A stretch of 57,203 nucleotides of DNA from NCBI GenBank assembly GCA_016220095.1, contig JACRIJ010000056.1, positions 1 to 57,203 of the forward strand, read 5' to 3'. The notes beneath the pieces are model-generated. The model saw only the letters and a program-made list of their open reading frames with translations. It had not been told where the DNA came from and searched no databases. This DNA is from Planctomycetota bacterium. GTDB lineage: Bacteria > Planctomycetota > MHYJ01 > JACQXL01 > JACRIJ01. Position numbers and translations under genes: made by a program. Below, piece after piece: positions 15,653 to 23,984 of the stretch. Position 1 is the first letter of the stretch. Each line of letters starts with the position of its first letter.

Positions 15653-16114
15653 TTATTTCTTTTTCTTTTCCGCGGTTTTGGCCTTGGCCTTAGCCTTGGG
15701 TTCTTCCTTGGATTTTTTCTGCGTAAGTTCAAGGATTGCCCTGACGCCGTTGTCTCCGAGCCTGTTCTGGGCCCACTTGCCGCGGGAATCGTCAATCCAC
15801 CTGCACCCGCCGAGCTTGTAAATGCGCGTGTAACCGCCTTTGATAGCGGCATATCTCGGCGCTATGTCATTGAACAGTTTTTGCGTTATTCTTTCGTTTT
15901 GCAGAAGGGAGAGCACCTGCCTGAAATTATGCAGGGTCTTGCCGTTCTTGGCTATGGTTATGGTTTTTTCCGCTGTCCTGGCGAAGTGTTTTGCCTTGGG
16001 CAGGGTAGTGACTATTGATTCGTGGTCAAACAGCTCGTTCAAAATCATTTTTTTCAGGGCCTTCCTGTGGCTGGTTGTCCTGCCGAGCTTTTTGTAAGCA
16101 TTGTTGTGGCGCAT
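15653..16114 (-). CDS. rplQ: 50S ribosomal protein L17
   Basis: 153 residues. MRHNNAYKKLGRTTSHRKAL is the standard L17 start. The core continues through the family's basic helices and GGYTRIYKLGGCRWIDDSRG. It has a C-terminal tail of about 20 Lys/Ala/Glu residues beyond the core, common in some lineages. It is placed directly after rpoA with a 14-nt gap, the conserved rpoA-rplQ pair. Confidence 0.98.
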   Translation of the reverse strand: MRHNNAYKKLGRTTSHRKALKKMILNELFDHESIVTTLPKAKHFARTAEKTITIAKNGKTLHNFRQVLSLLQNERITQKLFNDIAPRYAAIKGGYTRIYKLGGCRWIDDSRGKWAQNRLGDNGVRAILELTQKKSKEEPKAKAKAKTAEKKKK

Positions 16115-16128
16115 AAATTTTTGTTACC

Positions 16129-17130
16129 TTATTGGTTTTCAGAAAGAAAAGTCAAATCCATTCCGAGCGCGAGTCCCATTTCAGTCAATTTCTTTTTGAC
16201 TTCCTTCAGGGACGTCTTGCCGAAATTCCTCACCTTAAGCAGTTCCTGTTCGCCTTTTTTCACGAGGTCTTCAATGGTATTCACGTTTTCAGTCGTCAGG
16301 CAGTTTGATGCCCTGACGGAGAGGTCGAGTTCGGAGATATTCATCTGCAGTTTTTGTTTCAATTCTTCAAGGTATTTCTGTTTCAGCTTTACTTCCTCTT
16401 CCTTTTTCTCGTTGATCTGGAGTTCTTTTCCGAGTTCAAAATACTGTATGAAGGGATTCATGTGCTTGCGCAGTATTTTGGCGGATTCCACCATGGCCAG
16501 TTCAGGGGATACGGTGCCGTTCGTCCATATTTCAAGCAGGAGTTTGTCGTAATTGGTCAGTTTGCCGACGCGGGTATTTTCGGTTTTATACTTTACTCTT
16601 TTGACCGGCGAGAATACGGAGTCAACCGGGATAAGCCCGAGTTCTCTTTCCTTGTCTTCGTCTATAGGCAGGTATCCGCGGCCTTTCCTGATTTCCAGTT
16701 CTATCGTGAAATCAGTATCGTCCACTATGGTGGCGATATGCAGTCCGGGATTTAGTATTTCCACGTTCGCGTTCGGCTTAATGTCGCCCGCTTTGACGGC
16801 GCATTTTTCATGGGCTTCAAGCGTGAGCTTCTGGGGTTCATCGGTGTTGAGTTTGAATATTATTTTCCTGATATTCAGCACTATGTCGGCGACATCTTCC
16901 CTTACGTTCTTGATGGTTGAAAATTCGTGGGGGACATTCAGGAATTTCACGCTGGTTACGGAAGTGCCTTCTATGGATGAAAGCAATACCCGTCTGATGC
17001 TGTTGCCTATGGTCGTTCCGAATCCTCTTTCGAACGGTTCAATTACGAATCTTCCGTAGTTCGGATCCGCGCTGTTATCATCTCTAACGACACGTGTTGG
17101 CAGTTCAAATTCTTTCCACCTGACGCGCAT
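16129..17130 (-). CDS. rpoA: DNA-directed RNA polymerase subunit alpha
   Basis: 333 residues. The N-terminal assembly domain includes GRFVIEPFERGFGTTIGNSI and RRVLLSSIEGTSVTSVKF. The C-terminal DNA-binding domain (LDLSVRASNCLTTENVNTIE, VRNFGKTSLKEVKKKL) is complete. TAGGAGGAAATCT precedes the ATG. The gene has its own consensus promoter and is not preceded by rpsM, rpsK or rpsD; upstream is a divergent gene. So rpoA-rplQ is separated from the rest of the usual alpha operon and leads a lipid A operon instead. Confidence 0.99.
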   Translation of the reverse strand: MRVRWKEFELPTRVVRDDNSADPNYGRFVIEPFERGFGTTIGNSIRRVLLSSIEGTSVTSVKFLNVPHEFSTIKNVREDVADIVLNIRKIIFKLNTDEPQKLTLEAHEKCAVKAGDIKPNANVEILNPGLHIATIVDDTDFTIELEIRKGRGYLPIDEDKERELGLIPVDSVFSPVKRVKYKTENTRVGKLTNYDKLLLEIWTNGTVSPELAMVESAKILRKHMNPFIQYFELGKELQINEKKEEEVKLKQKYLEELKQKLQMNISELDLSVRASNCLTTENVNTIEDLVKKGEQELLKVRNFGKTSLKEVKKKLTEMGLALGMDLTFLSENQ

Positions 17131-17180
17131 AGATTTCCTCCTAAGATAAGAGATTTAATCAAACTTCATAAAAGGTAATT

Positions 17181-17208
17181 ATTATAGAAATATCCAGCGT
17201 TTTGTCAA
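17181..17208 (-). promoter_or_regulatory. Consensus sigma-70 promoter of rpoA
   Basis: On the minus strand TTGACA (17203-17208), a 16-nt spacer, TATAAT (17181-17186). Both hexamers are perfect. The leader is about 45 nt and ends in AGGAGG. It should be among the strongest promoters here. Confidence 0.9.
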
Positions 17209-17229
17209 GAAAAATTAGTATTAATTTTC

Positions 17230-17257
17230 TTGCAAAAAAATGACGAGTTTGTAAAGT
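17230..17257 (+). promoter_or_regulatory. Probable sigma-70 promoter of the L,D-transpeptidase operon
   Basis: TTGCAA (17230-17235), a 16-nt spacer and TAAAGT (17252-17257); a TAGAAT lies slightly further on. It is divergent from the rpoA promoter and about 70 nt before the ATG at 17327. Confidence 0.45.
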
Positions 17258-17326
17258 AGAATACCTGTGCCCGCATAAGCGTTGTTTCGGGGCAGTATAA
17301 GCGTAATTTTCTGGAGGATAATCAAG

Positions 17327-18316
17327 ATGAAATCTTCAAGATGGCTGGTCGTAGTCATCATAATAGTAGTGGCCGTTATTGCCGCGCTGAATTTCGGCGC
17401 CATAAAGGGGTTCTTCTCCTCTGAAGACCCAGGTAAAGAATCGCCTAAAAACCCTGAAAACGGCCCTTCCGCGCAGAATGACGGCCTGGCGCTTTTCAAA
17501 GAGGGCAGGTTTGCCGAGGCGCAGAAGCTCCTTGAGAAGGAAATCGCCCAGCCGGGAAAAAAGGACGTCGGTCGCCGCTGTGACGCGCTCGGAGACTGCA
17601 ATGATAAATCCGGCAATAAAATGGCCGCGTGGTATTTCTATTCAATGGCTCTGGCTCAGGCCGATATCAAGGGTGAAGCCCGGAACCAGGCTGTAAAGAA
17701 GGCATCGGCTCTCGGCGTAGAACTCCTGTTTAACAGCTCGGTGACCCCTCAGAATGAAAGCATCAGCGTTACCCACCTCGTGCAGTCCGGCGAAAGCCTC
17801 GAAAAAATCGCAAAAACGCTCGGTACAACGAGTGGCCTTCTCCAGAAGGTCAATAACCTTCCCAATCCGAACATGATTCGCGCCAACAGCATACTGCGCG
17901 GAATTAAAGGTTCTTTTCCCAGGGTCGTCGTGGATAAAAGCGATTTTACGCTATCGGTTTATTATGCCGATCCGGACGGCAGGGAATATTTCCTGAAACA
18001 ATACCGTATTTCCACGGGGCAGATAGGCAAAGAAACGCCGTTAGGGACTTTTACCGTCGGCGCGAAACTCGTTGAACCGCCGTGGCCGGATGATAAGGGC
18101 AAATACCATCCGTATGGGGACCCGCTTAATCCCCTCGGCACGAGATGGATGGGTTTCGCCGAACAGGGATATACCGACCTCGGCATCCACGGCACCATAG
18201 ACGAAAAATCAATAGGCAAAAAAGTGACAAATGGCTGTGTCCGCATGTATAATAAGGACGTTGAAGAATTGTATGATATGATTCTTTCAAACGCGAAAAT
18301 ATACATTCAGGAATAA
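17327..18316 (+). CDS. LysM-containing L,D-transpeptidase (YkuD/ErfK family)
   Basis: About 329 residues from the ATG at 17327 (GGAGG at 17313-17317). An N-terminal anchor (WLVVVIIIVVAVIAAL) is followed by a TPR-like helical part (GLALFKEGRFAEAQKLLEKE). A LysM peptidoglycan-binding module follows at about 150-195 (THLVQSGESLEKIAKTLG), then the YkuD catalytic domain. It ends in GIHGTIDEKSIGKK and TNGCVRMYNKDVEEL, giving the catalytic HGT...NGCVRM with the nucleophilic cysteine. It forms 3-3 crosslinks or attaches proteins to peptidoglycan in the periplasm. It is the first gene of a seven-gene plus-strand run. Confidence 0.93.
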   Translation: MKSSRWLVVVIIIVVAVIAALNFGAIKGFFSSEDPGKESPKNPENGPSAQNDGLALFKEGRFAEAQKLLEKEIAQPGKKDVGRRCDALGDCNDKSGNKMAAWYFYSMALAQADIKGEARNQAVKKASALGVELLFNSSVTPQNESISVTHLVQSGESLEKIAKTLGTTSGLLQKVNNLPNPNMIRANSILRGIKGSFPRVVVDKSDFTLSVYYADPDGREYFLKQYRISTGQIGKETPLGTFTVGAKLVEPPWPDDKGKYHPYGDPLNPLGTRWMGFAEQGYTDLGIHGTIDEKSIGKKVTNGCVRMYNKDVEELYDMILSNAKIYIQE

Positions 18317-18340
18317 AAGGAATGAAATCCCGGGTCCGCA

Positions 18341-19507
18341 ATGCGTCACAATTCCAAAATGGCTTTGAAAAAAAAACATAAGGCCGCGAAAAAAGCAGGC
18401 AAGAAATTAACCGCGCTTTACAAGCTCAGCAGTACCGTCGCTAAATCCGGACATTACGAAAACATCCTGCAGAAGATACTTGACATAACCAGGCGCGCAA
18501 TGAAAATTGACGCGTGTTCAATACGCCTTCTGGATGAACATTCGCTGACGCTTGAATTGGCCGCGACCGCGGGCATACCGGCGAAATTCACAGGCGCCGG
18601 GTACTACGCGAAATTGAAATTGGGCGAAGGCTACGTCGGCCGGGCAGTCCGCTACCGCAGGATGATATCTGAAAGGAACGTGTCCAAAGTGAAATACAGG
18701 TTTCCCGGGCCTGCCAGCACCGGGGATTTCAGGTCTCTTCTTGCCATACCTATCATAGTCAATAAAAAACTGCTCGGCGGAATGACCGTATATTTCAAGA
18801 AGCCGCACAGCTTTACCCGTTCTGAAAAAGAAATGGCCGGCGCCATCGTCAGTCAGGCAGCCATTGCTATTTATAACGCAAACCTTTACAGGGATTCCAT
18901 AAGCACGATTCAAATACTCGCGAAGGCGCTTGAATCCAAGGATACTTTTACAAAGGGGCATTCCGACAGGGTGACCGAGTATGCGTTGCTTCTTTGCAGT
19001 GAAGCCGGCGTGCCTGAAAAAGAGGCTAATCTGATACGCGAGATCTGCCCGTTGCATGATATAGGCAAGGTCGGAATAAGCGAAAAAATACTACAGAAAA
19101 AAGGCCCTCTTGACAGCGATGAACGCGCTATTGTGAATGAACATCCCCTGATAGGATACGACATACTTAAACCGATAAGGATATTCAGAGAAGGCTTGGC
19201 AATAGTGCGCAATCACCATGAATGGGTCAACGGCAACGGGTATCCTGATAAGCTTGCCGGCGAAAAGATTCCTGTGCAGGCGAGGATAACGGCGATCGCG
19301 GACGCGTTTGACGCCATGACTTCCCGAAGGCCTTACCGTGAAGCGCTCAGCCTGGATGACGCGGTTAAGGAATTAAGCGATATGTCAGGCATACAGTTTG
19401 ACGCGCGGTTCGTCAAGGTATTCCTGAAGGCCGTAAGGCGCAATATGCGCAGTGTGGAACATATTATTGAAACCGCGCGCGTGTCAACAGCTGAAAGGTA
19501 TAACTGA
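18341..19507 (+). CDS. GAF domain - HD-GYP cyclic-di-GMP phosphodiesterase
   Basis: 388 residues, with a basic lysine-rich N-terminus. A GAF sensor follows (about residues 35-185, NILQKILDITRRAMKIDACS). The HD-GYP domain comes last: GHSDRVTEYALLL, HDIGKVGISEKIL (HD pair), RNHHEWVNGNGYPDKL (HHE and GYP) and ADAFDAMTSRRPYR. All metal and GYP residues are present, so c-di-GMP hydrolysis is expected. The stop overlaps the ATG of pgsA by one base. An internal ATG seven codons in is an alternative start; neither has a strong Shine-Dalgarno sequence. Confidence 0.93.
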   Translation: MRHNSKMALKKKHKAAKKAGKKLTALYKLSSTVAKSGHYENILQKILDITRRAMKIDACSIRLLDEHSLTLELAATAGIPAKFTGAGYYAKLKLGEGYVGRAVRYRRMISERNVSKVKYRFPGPASTGDFRSLLAIPIIVNKKLLGGMTVYFKKPHSFTRSEKEMAGAIVSQAAIAIYNANLYRDSISTIQILAKALESKDTFTKGHSDRVTEYALLLCSEAGVPEKEANLIREICPLHDIGKVGISEKILQKKGPLDSDERAIVNEHPLIGYDILKPIRIFREGLAIVRNHHEWVNGNGYPDKLAGEKIPVQARITAIADAFDAMTSRRPYREALSLDDAVKELSDMSGIQFDARFVKVFLKAVRRNMRSVEHIIETARVSTAERYN

Positions 19508-20109
19508 TGAACCTGCCAAATAAAATAACCGTATTCAGGCTGATTATAACGGTCATTTACTTTATCATTCTCGCGTTCCTTGACGTCTCGCTCAAAAACG
19601 AGGTTGAAAATACATTAATTCTTGACATATCTACAGGTATTTTTATAATAGCGTGTATTACGGATCTTTTGGACGGATATCTTGCGAGAAAACTCAACAT
19701 GCAGACCACTTTCGGGCGCATGATTGACCCGTTCGCCGATAAGATACTGATAGGCGGCTCTTTTATCTATTTTGTGCATTTTGCCCAGCTCCAGAAATTT
19801 CTGGTGCCTTGGATGGTCATTATAATAATAGGCAGGGAATTCCTTGTGACGGCGATGAGAAGCTATGCCGAAAGCAAGGGGATTTCCTTCGGAAGCAAGA
19901 TGTGGGGCAAGCATAAAATGGTACTGCAGAGCGTAACGGTTATCGTTATCCTGCTGTATCTCGGGCATTCGGACAGCGTGCGGGTCGCGGAACGCTGGAT
20001 AGACATCGGTTTGAAAGCGCTTATATGGCTGACTCTGGTCAGCACCGTTTTGTCGGCAATCATTTACGCCGGGGATTTTGCGAAGATATTCAGGAAAATT
20101 GACAAGTGA
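19507..20109 (+). CDS. pgsA: CDP-diacylglycerol-glycerol-3-phosphate 3-phosphatidyltransferase
   Basis: 200 residues with several membrane helices. The CDP-alcohol phosphatidyltransferase motif DLLDGYLARKLNMQTTFGRM then IDPFADK gives D-x2-DG-x2-AR-x8-G-x3-D-x3-D intact. MNLPNKITVFRLIIT is the standard PgsA start. It makes phosphatidylglycerophosphate at the inner membrane. It overlaps both neighbours, and the next gene is the phosphatase for its product. Confidence 0.96.
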   Translation: MNLPNKITVFRLIITVIYFIILAFLDVSLKNEVENTLILDISTGIFIIACITDLLDGYLARKLNMQTTFGRMIDPFADKILIGGSFIYFVHFAQLQKFLVPWMVIIIIGREFLVTAMRSYAESKGISFGSKMWGKHKMVLQSVTVIVILLYLGHSDSVRVAERWIDIGLKALIWLTLVSTVLSAIIYAGDFAKIFRKIDK

Positions 20110-20606
20110 AACGAATCGTCTTAAGCGTGGTTTCCACGGGATTTCTTCTTGGTTATGCGCCTTTTTGCCCCGGTACGCTGGCAACCCTGCTTGCGTTTCT
20201 GTCTTTTCTTTTGCTTGCCTGTTTCGGTTTGAATGTAATAACCGTAACCATACCAGTCGCGGTTATTGGTTTTATAATAGGGCTTCCTCTGGGAAGCTGG
20301 TCTGAAAAGTTTTTCGGCAGGAAAGATCCGCGGGAATTCGTCTGGGACGAGGTTATTGGTTATTTTGCCCTCACTGCCGTGTATGGCGCGCTTTCGGACG
20401 ATGCGGAACGCCGTTTTCCGGTTTACGCGTGCATTATGGCTGTGGGATTCGTTCTTTTCAGGATACTTGATATTTTTAAGCCGTTATTCATCAATCGCCT
20501 GCAGGATTTGCCCGGAGGCCTGGGAATAATGGCGGATGATATGACAGCAGGGGCGTGCGGCGGATTAATTCTTGCCGGGATGGTTTTTGTTTTTGATAAG
20601 ATGTGA
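20106..20606 (+). CDS. pgpA: Phosphatidylglycerophosphatase A
   Basis: 166 residues, starting at a GTG (20106) that overlaps the pgsA stop. PgpA signatures: LLGYAPFCPGTLATL near the start and DPREFVWDEVIGYF with the acidic pair, then IMADDMTAGACGG near the end. There are four hydrophobic segments. It removes the phosphate from phosphatidylglycerophosphate, completing phosphatidylglycerol synthesis started by PgsA. Confidence 0.95.
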   Translation: MKRIVLSVVSTGFLLGYAPFCPGTLATLLAFLSFLLLACFGLNVITVTIPVAVIGFIIGLPLGSWSEKFFGRKDPREFVWDEVIGYFALTAVYGALSDDAERRFPVYACIMAVGFVLFRILDIFKPLFINRLQDLPGGLGIMADDMTAGACGGLILAGMVFVFDKM

Positions 20607-20617
20607 GGATATAAATA

Positions 20618-22540
20618 ATGGCAGTGCCGCCTCCAAGAAGGCCGGTTTCAAAATCCGGTTCAAAATCTGACGGAAAGCTCAGGCCTGTAAGCCGGCCGGT
20701 TGAAGAGCAGGACGAGGAAGCCCCGCGCCCATCGTCAATGAGGCCGGCTGTTGCTTCGTCAGCCCGCAATAAGGCCGTATCCAAGGTCGGCGTGTCAGCT
20801 TCGTCAAAGCCTGCTTCCCAGAGAAAGGGCAGGACAGCTTCTTCAGAAGGCGACGGAGTTGTCGTTAAAATTCCGATGGGCATAAAATTTGCCGTTGCCA
20901 TAGCCGGAACTGTCGCTATCTGCTGTTCCATTTTTGCGTTCATCGCTTATTCCACCACAAAGACTCAGGTTGTTAACGAACTTGACCGTGCAGGCGTAAG
21001 GCTGATAAAAGTGCTTTCCGCGTTTGATATGAATTTATGGAACGCGTATTACGAGGGCACGGGCACTTCCAAGGAAACGACCGAACGGTATAATGAGTAC
21101 ATACAGAAATTTGACGATTTGATTTCAGGCAAGGTTGAAAAAGACGCGCCGTCAGATAACGTAAAAATAGCATTGGAACTCAGCAAAAAAGAATTTGCGG
21201 CATTCAGGGACCTGAAACTTGCTTTTTCCAACGACCCTTTGAGAAGGCTGGCGCCTTCGGCTAACGATGCGGGCAGTATCGCTGTTCCTGAAATTATTAA
21301 TATCGCCGTTTCCAAGAGCACCGATGACAACCGCATAGTATCATGCATAAGGCCGGAATCCGTGGCCCTCGGAAGTCCTGTCGCGGTCGGCGAAATAGAC
21401 GGTACGACTATTTTTGAAGGTTACTACAAAGGCGATGTGCTCGCCAGGTCCTATACGAGGAAAATAAAAGACCAATACGGAAAAGAGGTCGGCAGGATTG
21501 ATTTGTACCTTACGGCTGAAACGCTTGATGAGGTTTCCAGGAGCGTGTTCATAGCGCTTCTTATACCGTGGTTCTTCGCGCTTGCCATAGGCGGCGGAAT
21601 CGGGTATTTCCTCGCAACGCTCGTCACTAAGCCCATAGGCCAACTGCTTGGCGATATAAATGTCGTCAGCCGCGGCGACCTTGACCACGAAACCATGCCG
21701 CACAGCAAGGATGAAATAGGCTTGCTTGCGGATACGTTTAACAGGATGACCCAGAGCGTAAGATCCGCCCATATGCTTGAACTCGACAGGCGGGCCCTTG
21801 AACACGAACTTGTCATAGCTAACGATATCCAGGCCAACCTCCTGCCCAAGAAACTGCCGCGCATTGCCGGTTACGACGTGGCCGCTTATTACAGGCCTAC
21901 AAAGGAAATCGGCGGCGATTATTATGATTTCATCCAGATTGACAGCCAGCGCCTCGGGATAGTCATAGCCGACGTCTCCGGTAAAGGCATACCGGGCTCG
22001 ATGGTCATGACTATGGCAAGGGGTTTGATAAGGATGGAGGCTACGAAAAACCTCTCTACGGCCGATACGCTTGCGAAAGTAAATAAAATCATAGCCGGCG
22101 ATATAAAACCCGGCATGTTCGTAACGGCGCTTTACGCGATATGGAACGTGGCTGAACATAAACTCCTCGTCTCCAGCGCCGGCCATAACCCGCTTATCGT
22201 AGTCAGAAAACGCACCGGTAAGGTTGAACTCATCAATCCGAACGGCATAGCCCTCGGTTTTGATAAGGGCCCGATTTTCCAGCGGACCGTCAAGGAATCC
22301 GTCATTAATATTGAACCCGGCGACAGGTTTGTGTTCTATACCGACGGCGTGCCCGAGGCTATGAATGCGGAGGACGAACTCTTCGGCGAAGAGCGCTTCC
22401 ATAAGCTCTGCGTGGCCCTCGCTGATAAGGAATCAAACGGATTTGTAAGCGCGATTGTGAACGCTATAGATGACCATAAAGGCGACGCGCCTCAGCATGA
22501 CGATATTACTCTCGTGACCCTACGGCTCCTGCCGAGATGA
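20618..22540 (+). CDS. Membrane-bound PP2C/SpoIIE phosphatase with HAMP domain (RsbU-like)
   Basis: 640 residues. The first 80 are a disordered Pro/Ser/Arg/Lys tail. Then a membrane helix (IKFAVAIAGTVAICCSIFAFIAY), a periplasmic sensor region of about 210 residues, a second helix (FIALLIPWFFALAIGGGIGYF), and HAMP (TKPIGQLLGDINVVSRGDLD). The SpoIIE phosphatase domain has NDIQANLLPKKLP, GGDYYDF, VIADVSGKGIPGSM, FYTDGVPEAMN and DDITLVTLRLL; the metal-binding aspartates are present. It should dephosphorylate the STAS protein encoded two genes downstream in response to a periplasmic signal. Confidence 0.94.
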   Translation: MAVPPPRRPVSKSGSKSDGKLRPVSRPVEEQDEEAPRPSSMRPAVASSARNKAVSKVGVSASSKPASQRKGRTASSEGDGVVVKIPMGIKFAVAIAGTVAICCSIFAFIAYSTTKTQVVNELDRAGVRLIKVLSAFDMNLWNAYYEGTGTSKETTERYNEYIQKFDDLISGKVEKDAPSDNVKIALELSKKEFAAFRDLKLAFSNDPLRRLAPSANDAGSIAVPEIINIAVSKSTDDNRIVSCIRPESVALGSPVAVGEIDGTTIFEGYYKGDVLARSYTRKIKDQYGKEVGRIDLYLTAETLDEVSRSVFIALLIPWFFALAIGGGIGYFLATLVTKPIGQLLGDINVVSRGDLDHETMPHSKDEIGLLADTFNRMTQSVRSAHMLELDRRALEHELVIANDIQANLLPKKLPRIAGYDVAAYYRPTKEIGGDYYDFIQIDSQRLGIVIADVSGKGIPGSMVMTMARGLIRMEATKNLSTADTLAKVNKIIAGDIKPGMFVTALYAIWNVAEHKLLVSSAGHNPLIVVRKRTGKVELINPNGIALGFDKGPIFQRTVKESVINIEPGDRFVFYTDGVPEAMNAEDELFGEERFHKLCVALADKESNGFVSAIVNAIDDHKGDAPQHDDITLVTLRLLPR

Positions 22541-22560
22541 TTTTTTAGGAGAAGCTTGCT

Positions 22561-22995
22561 TTGGCTAACGTGAAACTTCAGGATAAACTGGTGATAAGCA
22601 CCGATACGAAGTTCCTTAACATCGTAAGGGGATTTGTTTCCCGCATGGTGAGGCAGAGCGATCTGCCTGATGAGGACGAAAATAAAATAATCGTTGCCAT
22701 TGATGAGGCAGTGACCAATATTATTGAACACGCCTATGAAATGCAGCGCAACGGCACTATTACCATCCAGATTGACGCCGATGACATGAAATTCCAGGTT
22801 GCTATCACGGATTCGGGCAAGCGTTTTGACCCTAAGATTATAACCGATCCGAATATACTTGACCATATAAAAAATAAGAAGAAAAAGGGGTTGGGCATAT
22901 TCCTGATGCGTCAGATTATGGATGAAGTAAGATATATGTTCAAAGACGGCATCCAGAACGAACTCGTTCTTGTAAAATACATTAAAAAGGTGTAA
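22561..22995 (+). CDS. Anti-sigma factor-type serine kinase (RsbW/SpoIIAB-like HATPase)
   Basis: 144 residues from a TTG start at 22561 (GGAG nine bases upstream). GHKL-type ATPase: DEAVTNIIEHAYE (N-box), TDSGKRFDPK and KKKGLGIFLMRQIMDEV (G-box region). In partner-switching systems such proteins bind a target regulator and phosphorylate the STAS antagonist. It lies between the phosphatase and the STAS gene. No sigma factor is encoded nearby, so its target is unknown. Confidence 0.93.
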   Translation: MANVKLQDKLVISTDTKFLNIVRGFVSRMVRQSDLPDEDENKIIVAIDEAVTNIIEHAYEMQRNGTITIQIDADDMKFQVAITDSGKRFDPKIITDPNILDHIKNKKKKGLGIFLMRQIMDEVRYMFKDGIQNELVLVKYIKKV

Positions 22996-23014
22996 TTAGA
23001 AACAGGAGATAAAA

Positions 23015-23365
23015 ATGCCAGATTTCCAGATTAAAACGCAAACGCTTCAAAACAACATTGTGATGATCAAGGTCAAGGGTTTTCTTGACGCGCATACTTA
23101 TGAAGAGCTTGAGAAAACGATAAGTGAATTCTTTGAGCGTAATTTATACAAGTTCGTAGTGGACCTGTCTGAACTGGGATACATATCAAGCGCCGGCGCG
23201 GGTGTGTTTATCGGCGCCATAGGCACGGCACAGGAAAATAACGGCAATATCGTTATCCTTAACCCTTCAAATAACGTTAAGGAAGTCCTTGAACTTCTCG
23301 GGTTAACACAGATATTCACCATTTCACAGGAATTGGAATCCGCAATTAAGACTTTTCAGCAGTAA
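23015..23365 (+). CDS. STAS-domain anti-sigma factor antagonist (RsbV/SpoIIAA-like)
   Basis: 116 residues, a single STAS domain. DLSELGYISSAGAGVFIGAI contains the conserved serine pair that is phosphorylated by the HATPase partner. CAGGAG lies before the ATG. It is the third member of the partner-switching module. Confidence 0.95.
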   Translation: MPDFQIKTQTLQNNIVMIKVKGFLDAHTYEELEKTISEFFERNLYKFVVDLSELGYISSAGAGVFIGAIGTAQENNGNIVILNPSNNVKEVLELLGLTQIFTISQELESAIKTFQQ

Positions 23366-23436
23366 TTGGAGCTCTTAAATCTGAAATCTTAAATTTCCAT
23401 GTTTCCTGAGCAGAAGTTGAGGAGTTACGCAATAGT

Positions 23437-23886
23437 ATGTTTCGCAATAATAATAACGGGGCTGTTATCGTCAGCGCGTGCCTTATAGGGATAGAATGCA
23501 GGTATGACGGCGGTGACGCCTTTAATAAAAAAATAACGTCAATACTCAGAGCGAATACTTTTTTTCCCGTCTGTCCTGAACAATTGGGCGGACTCGGTAC
23601 CCCGCGCATGCCGTCCGTGTTGAACGGCGGGGACGGCGAAAAGGTCTGGCAGGGCACGGCGCGCGTGATTAATTCAAAGGGCGAAGACGTAACCGAACAA
23701 TTTGTCCGGGGCGCTCGTGAAGTGCTCAAGCTGGCAAAAATGTTCAATGTCAAAAAGGCCTATCTGAAATCCAAAAGCCCTTCGTGCGGCTGTGGTTCCG
23801 TGTACATTAACGGGAAACTCGCCAAGGGCAACGGCGTATTGGCCTACCTGCTCAGGGACTACGGGATAGAAGTTACGGCGGTTTGA
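23437..23886 (+). CDS. DUF523 family protein
   Basis: 149 residues. VSACLIGIECRYDGGDAF near the start, FFPVCPEQLGGLGTPRMP in the middle and KSKSPSCGCGSVYI are the conserved cysteine and glycine motifs of DUF523. The function is unknown; conserved cysteines suggest metal or cluster binding. The 70-nt gap before it holds AAATCTGAAATCTTAAATTT and GTTGAGGAGTTACG modules of the intergenic families. Confidence 0.9.
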   Translation: MFRNNNNGAVIVSACLIGIECRYDGGDAFNKKITSILRANTFFPVCPEQLGGLGTPRMPSVLNGGDGEKVWQGTARVINSKGEDVTEQFVRGAREVLKLAKMFNVKKAYLKSKSPSCGCGSVYINGKLAKGNGVLAYLLRDYGIEVTAV

Positions 23887-23984
23887 AACGCGGTAATAAG
23901 ATTAGCGTCTAAATTATTGAATTCCGCATGAACAGCGCGGAAATTTAAATCTGAAATCATAGCGGCAGATAATCCGAGGAATCT

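Noticed and set aside
21341..22402. 353-codon minus-strand frame opposite the SpoIIE phosphatase gene
   Set aside because: It is the antisense shadow of a gene with clear PP2C motifs and lacks any recognisable domain of its own.
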